DNA of 63,195 nucleotides from Loigolactobacillus zhaoyuanensis (lineage in GTDB: Bacteria > Bacillota > Bacilli > Lactobacillales > Lactobacillaceae), in the NCBI RefSeq assembly GCF_003946385.1, contig NZ_RHOE01000009.1:1-63195 (forward strand), written 5' to 3'. The position numbers and the translations under genes were made by a program. The notes below the pieces were generated by a model that had not been told where the DNA came from, made no database searches, and saw nothing but the letters and a program-made list of their open reading frames with translations. This document shows, one piece after another, positions 62,941-63,195 of this stretch (within the stretch, counting starts at the first letter, position 1; the number at the start of each line of letters is the position of its first letter).

Positions 62941-62998
62941 AGCATTATACCCTTAATTAAAGCATATTTTGTTACCGCATTCAATTATTTTTTGACCT

Positions 62999-63023
62999 AA
63001 AATATACGTTTAGTATATATTTT
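62999..63023. promoter_or_regulatory. Operator-like inverted repeat upstream of the heme operon
   Basis: AAAATATAC and GTATATATTTT flank GTTTA, giving near-perfect dyad symmetry 60-110 bp upstream of the promoter. A Fur-like or heme-responsive regulator could bind here; the sequence is also simply AT-rich. Confidence 0.35.
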
Positions 63024-63047
63024 CACATAATTATAACTAATTTTTTA

Positions 63048-63072
63048 CCCAAATTGTCAAATCAAGTGCAAC
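63048..63072. repeat. Terminal inverted repeat of the right IS30-family element
   Basis: This is the reverse complement of the left repeat at 124-148, identical over 21 bp (63052-63072) and then CCC with one mismatch. It lies 31 bp beyond the transposase stop codon. Confidence 0.85.
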
Positions 63073-63103
63073 AGTATCGACCTATTCTTATAAATTGGTA
63101 TAG

Positions 63104-63195
63104 TTAATCATCTAAATCAATGAATAGTTCACTGGCGCAGTTGTAGTTCAAGCTCCGACGTGGCCGGTGGTTAAGCGCGTCTTGGATTCCTTGGA
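63104..63195 (-). CDS. IS30-family transposase, C-terminal end only (5' truncated by window edge)
   Basis: On the minus strand the frame reads QGIQDALNHRPRRSLNY and ends ELFIDLDD, stop at 63104-63106. DALNxRPRR is the IS30 C-terminal signature. It differs from the left copy in most other residues, so the two elements are related but not the same IS. The rest of the gene lies outside the window. Confidence 0.85.
   Translation of the reverse strand, partial: QGIQDALNHRPRRSLNYNCASELFIDLDD

Larger units (their letters stand above)
62865..63103. other. Upstream region of the heme operon
   Basis: This 239-bp AT-rich stretch holds the ribosome site, a promoter (62910-62940), an operator-like inverted repeat (62999-63023) and the end of the right IS30 element (63048 onward). 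No gene is seen. Confidence 0.6.

Overview
The window looks like a chromosomal segment of a low-to-mid GC Firmicute of the family Lactobacillaceae. Support comes from the RexAB-type recombination enzymes, class III fructose-bisphosphatase, two T-box leaders, NlpC/P60 and YhgE/Pip surface proteins and strong AGGAGG ribosome binding sites. A Loigolactobacillus/coryniformis-like species is my best guess, but I cannot verify it. Both ends lie inside IS30-family transposase genes that point inward and share a 21-bp terminal inverted repeat. The window may therefore simply be an assembly contig broken at repeated insertion sequences.

Layout. 1-6 kb: IS30 end, glpF with a cre-like site, queG, fumC, a small gene, a DUF218 membrane protein and a DUF5067 lipoprotein. 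6-13 kb: rexB-rexA behind a promoter with a LexA (SOS) box. 13-21 kb: small unknown and cell-envelope genes (NlpC/P60 hydrolase, a SAP-domain protein with its own SOS box, a membrane protein with a short collagen-like Gly-X-Y stretch, DedA, a GGDEF cyclase, a GNAT enzyme). 21.7-24.7 kb: a cysteine operon (cysK/CBS-like, cystathionine lyase, cysE). It is preceded by a 28-codon leader peptide with a Cys-Cys-Cys run and by mutually exclusive antiterminator and terminator hairpins. 24.8-30.8 kb: a decayed pgi paralogue, a GntR/DUF1648 pair, niacin transporter niaP with two identical operator-like sites 40 bp apart, a zinc-independent rpsN, niaR and a thioredoxin. 30.9-35.6 kb: a membrane/secreted protein pair beside xpaC and a frameshifted telA.

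35.7-42.4 kb: a transsulfuration gene under a Met T-box, then a trp operon (trpD-C-F-B-A, no trpE/G here). In that operon trpC has an in-frame amber codon, and the Trp T-box is split between stem I and stem III by a 126-bp hairpin-forming repeat. 42.5-53.6 kb: fbp, HAD phosphatase, GNATs, a short UvrA paralogue, EamA transporter, DedA, a flavin-type oxidase, an orphan PTS EIIA and a MarR regulator. 53.6-62.9 kb: YhgE/Pip and a heme-acquisition operon (five-NEAT surface protein, one-NEAT protein, IsdE-like binding protein, permease, ATPase). About 2.4 tandem copies of a 106-bp repeat lie inside the operon, just ahead of the second gene.

The most promising novelty is the cysteine leader. Ribosome stalling at Cys codons would leave a 14-bp antiterminator arm free, and uninterrupted translation would cover it. 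This would be ribosome-mediated attenuation in a lineage that normally uses T-boxes for amino-acid genes. The trp locus is the second: decay of the pathway genes and invasion of their riboswitch appear together. No rRNA, tRNA or CRISPR array was recognised.
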